The notes under the pieces were generated by a model that had not been told where the DNA came from, searched no databases, and saw nothing but the letters and a program-made list of their open reading frames with translations. Source: Paenibacillus amylolyticus (GTDB lineage Bacteria; Bacillota; Bacilli; Paenibacillales; Paenibacillaceae). From it: 64,000 nt of DNA. The position numbers and the translations under genes were made by a program. Of the stretch, positions 62,792-64,000 are shown piece after piece. Location: contig NZ_CP121451.1 of assembly GCF_029689945.1 (NCBI RefSeq), forward strand, positions 2,480,001-2,544,000, given 5' to 3'. How positions within the stretch are numbered: position 1 is the stretch's first letter; every line of letters starts with the position of its first letter.

Positions 62792-64000
62792 ATGTCAGGT
62801 TTTACGAAAATAGTTGAAAGTCTGCATCAATCAGATGATGTTCCTGATCTGGATCGGGAGCAGCCATTATTATTGATCGGAAATCCTCATAATCGGCGAA
62901 CGCAAGGGCTGCAAGAGGCCAGGCATAGATTGGGTTTGAAACCTGCCGTTGTAATGCCTTATGCCCAATTGCTCCAGAACTGGAGACATGGACGAACGAT
63001 GGCGGATGCAGTTGATTCTACGCTGTCTGTACCCCTGATTCGTATTGATGCTCCTGGTGAGGATTGGGAAGTGGAGCGTGAATTGTTATTCCTTGGGGCC
63101 AGGAAGGATACGCTGCCTTTACTGGATGGAATGATTGCAGAAGCATTCACAGCAGAGCAGGTACTTGCGTTGGAACAGGAGTGGGGAAGAATCTATGCCC
63201 CTGCTCAGTGGTTCCGCGGCTGGAAAGCATGTCTGGATCGAATCGGCCGTGAGACTCGGGAAATATGGCCTGAAGTTCGATTCATGAATGATCCTGCTGA
63301 CATTCAATTGATGTTCGACAAGAGGGCATGTCAGCAGCATCTATCTTCCCACGGGGTACATGTACCTCCTGCACTCCAGTCTTCACAGCCGATCCGATGT
63401 TACACCGATTTACGTACAGCGATGCAATATGCCGGTATGAACCGTGTATTTGTAAAGCTTGCTTGCGGTTCCGGAGCCTCAGGTGTTGTCGCGTATCAGA
63501 TCAACCCACGTACGGGTGACGAAATTGCCGTAACGACGTTGGGAATGGAACAGATACGGGGCAAGACCATTTTCTTTAATGAAGGGCGTCTGCGCAAGTA
63601 TACCCGCAGTGAAGAGATTGCTGCATTGACGAACTGGTTATGTGCAGAAGGTGCACAGATTGAACGGTGGATGCCCAAAGCCACGCTGGATCAGCGGGCC
63701 TACGATATTCGCCAACTGGTTGCGGGTGGACAGGCAGGCCATGCGATTATGCGACTTAGTCATACGCCTATAACCAATCTGCATCTGCGCAATGAGCGTA
63801 TGTTGCCTGCTGAAGCAGGTCTGGATGAGCAGCGGATGTCGCTGGTGCGGACGACAGCGCAAGCAGCCATGTCGGCATTTCCTAACTCATGGTCAGCCGG
63901 GATTGATGTGATGCTTACGAGTGGTTCGAATCCGCGTGCCTATGTGTTGGATGTGAATCCGTTTGGAGATCTGTTATACAGGGTAGAGCATCATGGCCTC
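62792..64000 (+). CDS. STM4014 family protein, ATP-grasp-like, N-terminal part
   Basis: Open frame from ATG 62792 to the window end (403 residues, no stop), 3 nt after the LRR gene, with GGAG 6 nt before the start. N-terminal part: LLLIGNPHNRRTQGLQEARHRLGLKPAVVMPYAQLLQNW, as in STM4014 proteins. The middle looks like an ATP-grasp fold: FDKRACQQHLSSHGVHVPPAL, VFVKLACGSGASGVVAYQI (glycine loop with Lys), DIRQLVAGGQAGHAIMRLSHTPITNLHLRNERM, and AYVLDVNPFGDLL (metal-binding Asp/Asn). ATP-grasp enzymes ligate a carboxylate to an amine or thiol. The product is unknown. Confidence 0.82.
   Translation, partial: MSGFTKIVESLHQSDDVPDLDREQPLLLIGNPHNRRTQGLQEARHRLGLKPAVVMPYAQLLQNWRHGRTMADAVDSTLSVPLIRIDAPGEDWEVERELLFLGARKDTLPLLDGMIAEAFTAEQVLALEQEWGRIYAPAQWFRGWKACLDRIGRETREIWPEVRFMNDPADIQLMFDKRACQQHLSSHGVHVPPALQSSQPIRCYTDLRTAMQYAGMNRVFVKLACGSGASGVVAYQINPRTGDEIAVTTLGMEQIRGKTIFFNEGRLRKYTRSEEIAALTNWLCAEGAQIERWMPKATLDQRAYDIRQLVAGGQAGHAIMRLSHTPITNLHLRNERMLPAEAGLDEQRMSLVRTTAQAAMSAFPNSWSAGIDVMLTSGSNPRAYVLDVNPFGDLLYRVEHHGL

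Overview
The window reads as chromosomal DNA of a spore-forming Paenibacillus, probably near the P. amylolyticus/P. pabuli group. This is inferred from family content: GerE, GerM, a YhcN/YlaJ lipoprotein, CgeB glycosyltransferases, LplB/YtcP/YtcQ-type sugar transport with a YesS-type regulator, abundant TTG/GTG starts with strong AGGAGG sites, and moderate GC. I see no tRNA, rRNA, CRISPR array, transposase or prophage gene.

Layout. 1-1.0 kb: end of a molybdate transporter (modA, modB). 1.9-5.0 kb: four-gene polar amino-acid/cystine-type ABC importer. 5.1-16.0 kb: a compact, largely overlapping cluster of three small paralogous helical proteins, a very basic protein, two CgeB-type glycosyltransferases, a GT4 enzyme with an Arg/Lys tail, four sugar-nucleotide enzymes and two GT2 enzymes; this is most likely a spore-surface glycan locus. 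16-22 kb: a GNAT acetyltransferase, two further glycosyltransferases, a small unknown protein and a DHA2-type MFS exporter with a triple 13-bp operator-like repeat. 22.5-26.8 kb: a GldA/GldF/GldG-like ABC system with a DUF4340 protein. 27-28.5 kb: sporulation genes (YhcN-like, gerE). 30-33 kb: murR/rpiR-nagB-nagA amino-sugar catabolism. 34-36.6 kb: oleate hydratase with a TetR-family regulator. 36.6-37.8 kb: 1.2 kb without a gene, holding a heptamer tandem repeat and a structured repeat. 37.8-39.1 kb: M20 dipeptidase. 39.3-51.9 kb: a carbohydrate locus (YesS-like regulator, cre site, two permeases, binding protein, GH106-like rhamnosidase, polysaccharide deacetylase, GH105 hydrolase) that fits import and cytoplasmic breakdown of rhamnogalacturonan I fragments. 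52-55.8 kb: methyltransferases, DUF72 and MBL-fold proteins. 56-58.2 kb: ApbE, a ferric-reductase-like membrane protein and a small exported protein ending in a possible flavinylation tag. 59-61.6 kb: gerM-rph-rdgB, the conserved Bacillales order. 61.9-64 kb: start of a poorly understood STM4015-STM4014 module that runs off the end.

Two things cut across the window. First, at least 20 one-base indels break about 15 otherwise ordinary genes. Nearly all are one base missing from a G, C or A homopolymer, and they fall at 0.3-25.9 kb and 40.7-45.1 kb. This looks like sequencing or assembly error, so those genes are annotated as single genes with a corrected reading. Second, non-coding DNA holds several repeat families. 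One is a structured element in three copies (22.2, 28.7 and 37.6 kb) whose helices appear to covary. Another is a pair of 193-bp elements with identical 50-84-50 box spacing (16.9 and 33.8 kb). A third is a palindromic repeat (3.5 and 53.8 kb). These, the basic/GxxxG modules of the CgeB cluster and the STM4014/4015 genes are the least explained parts.
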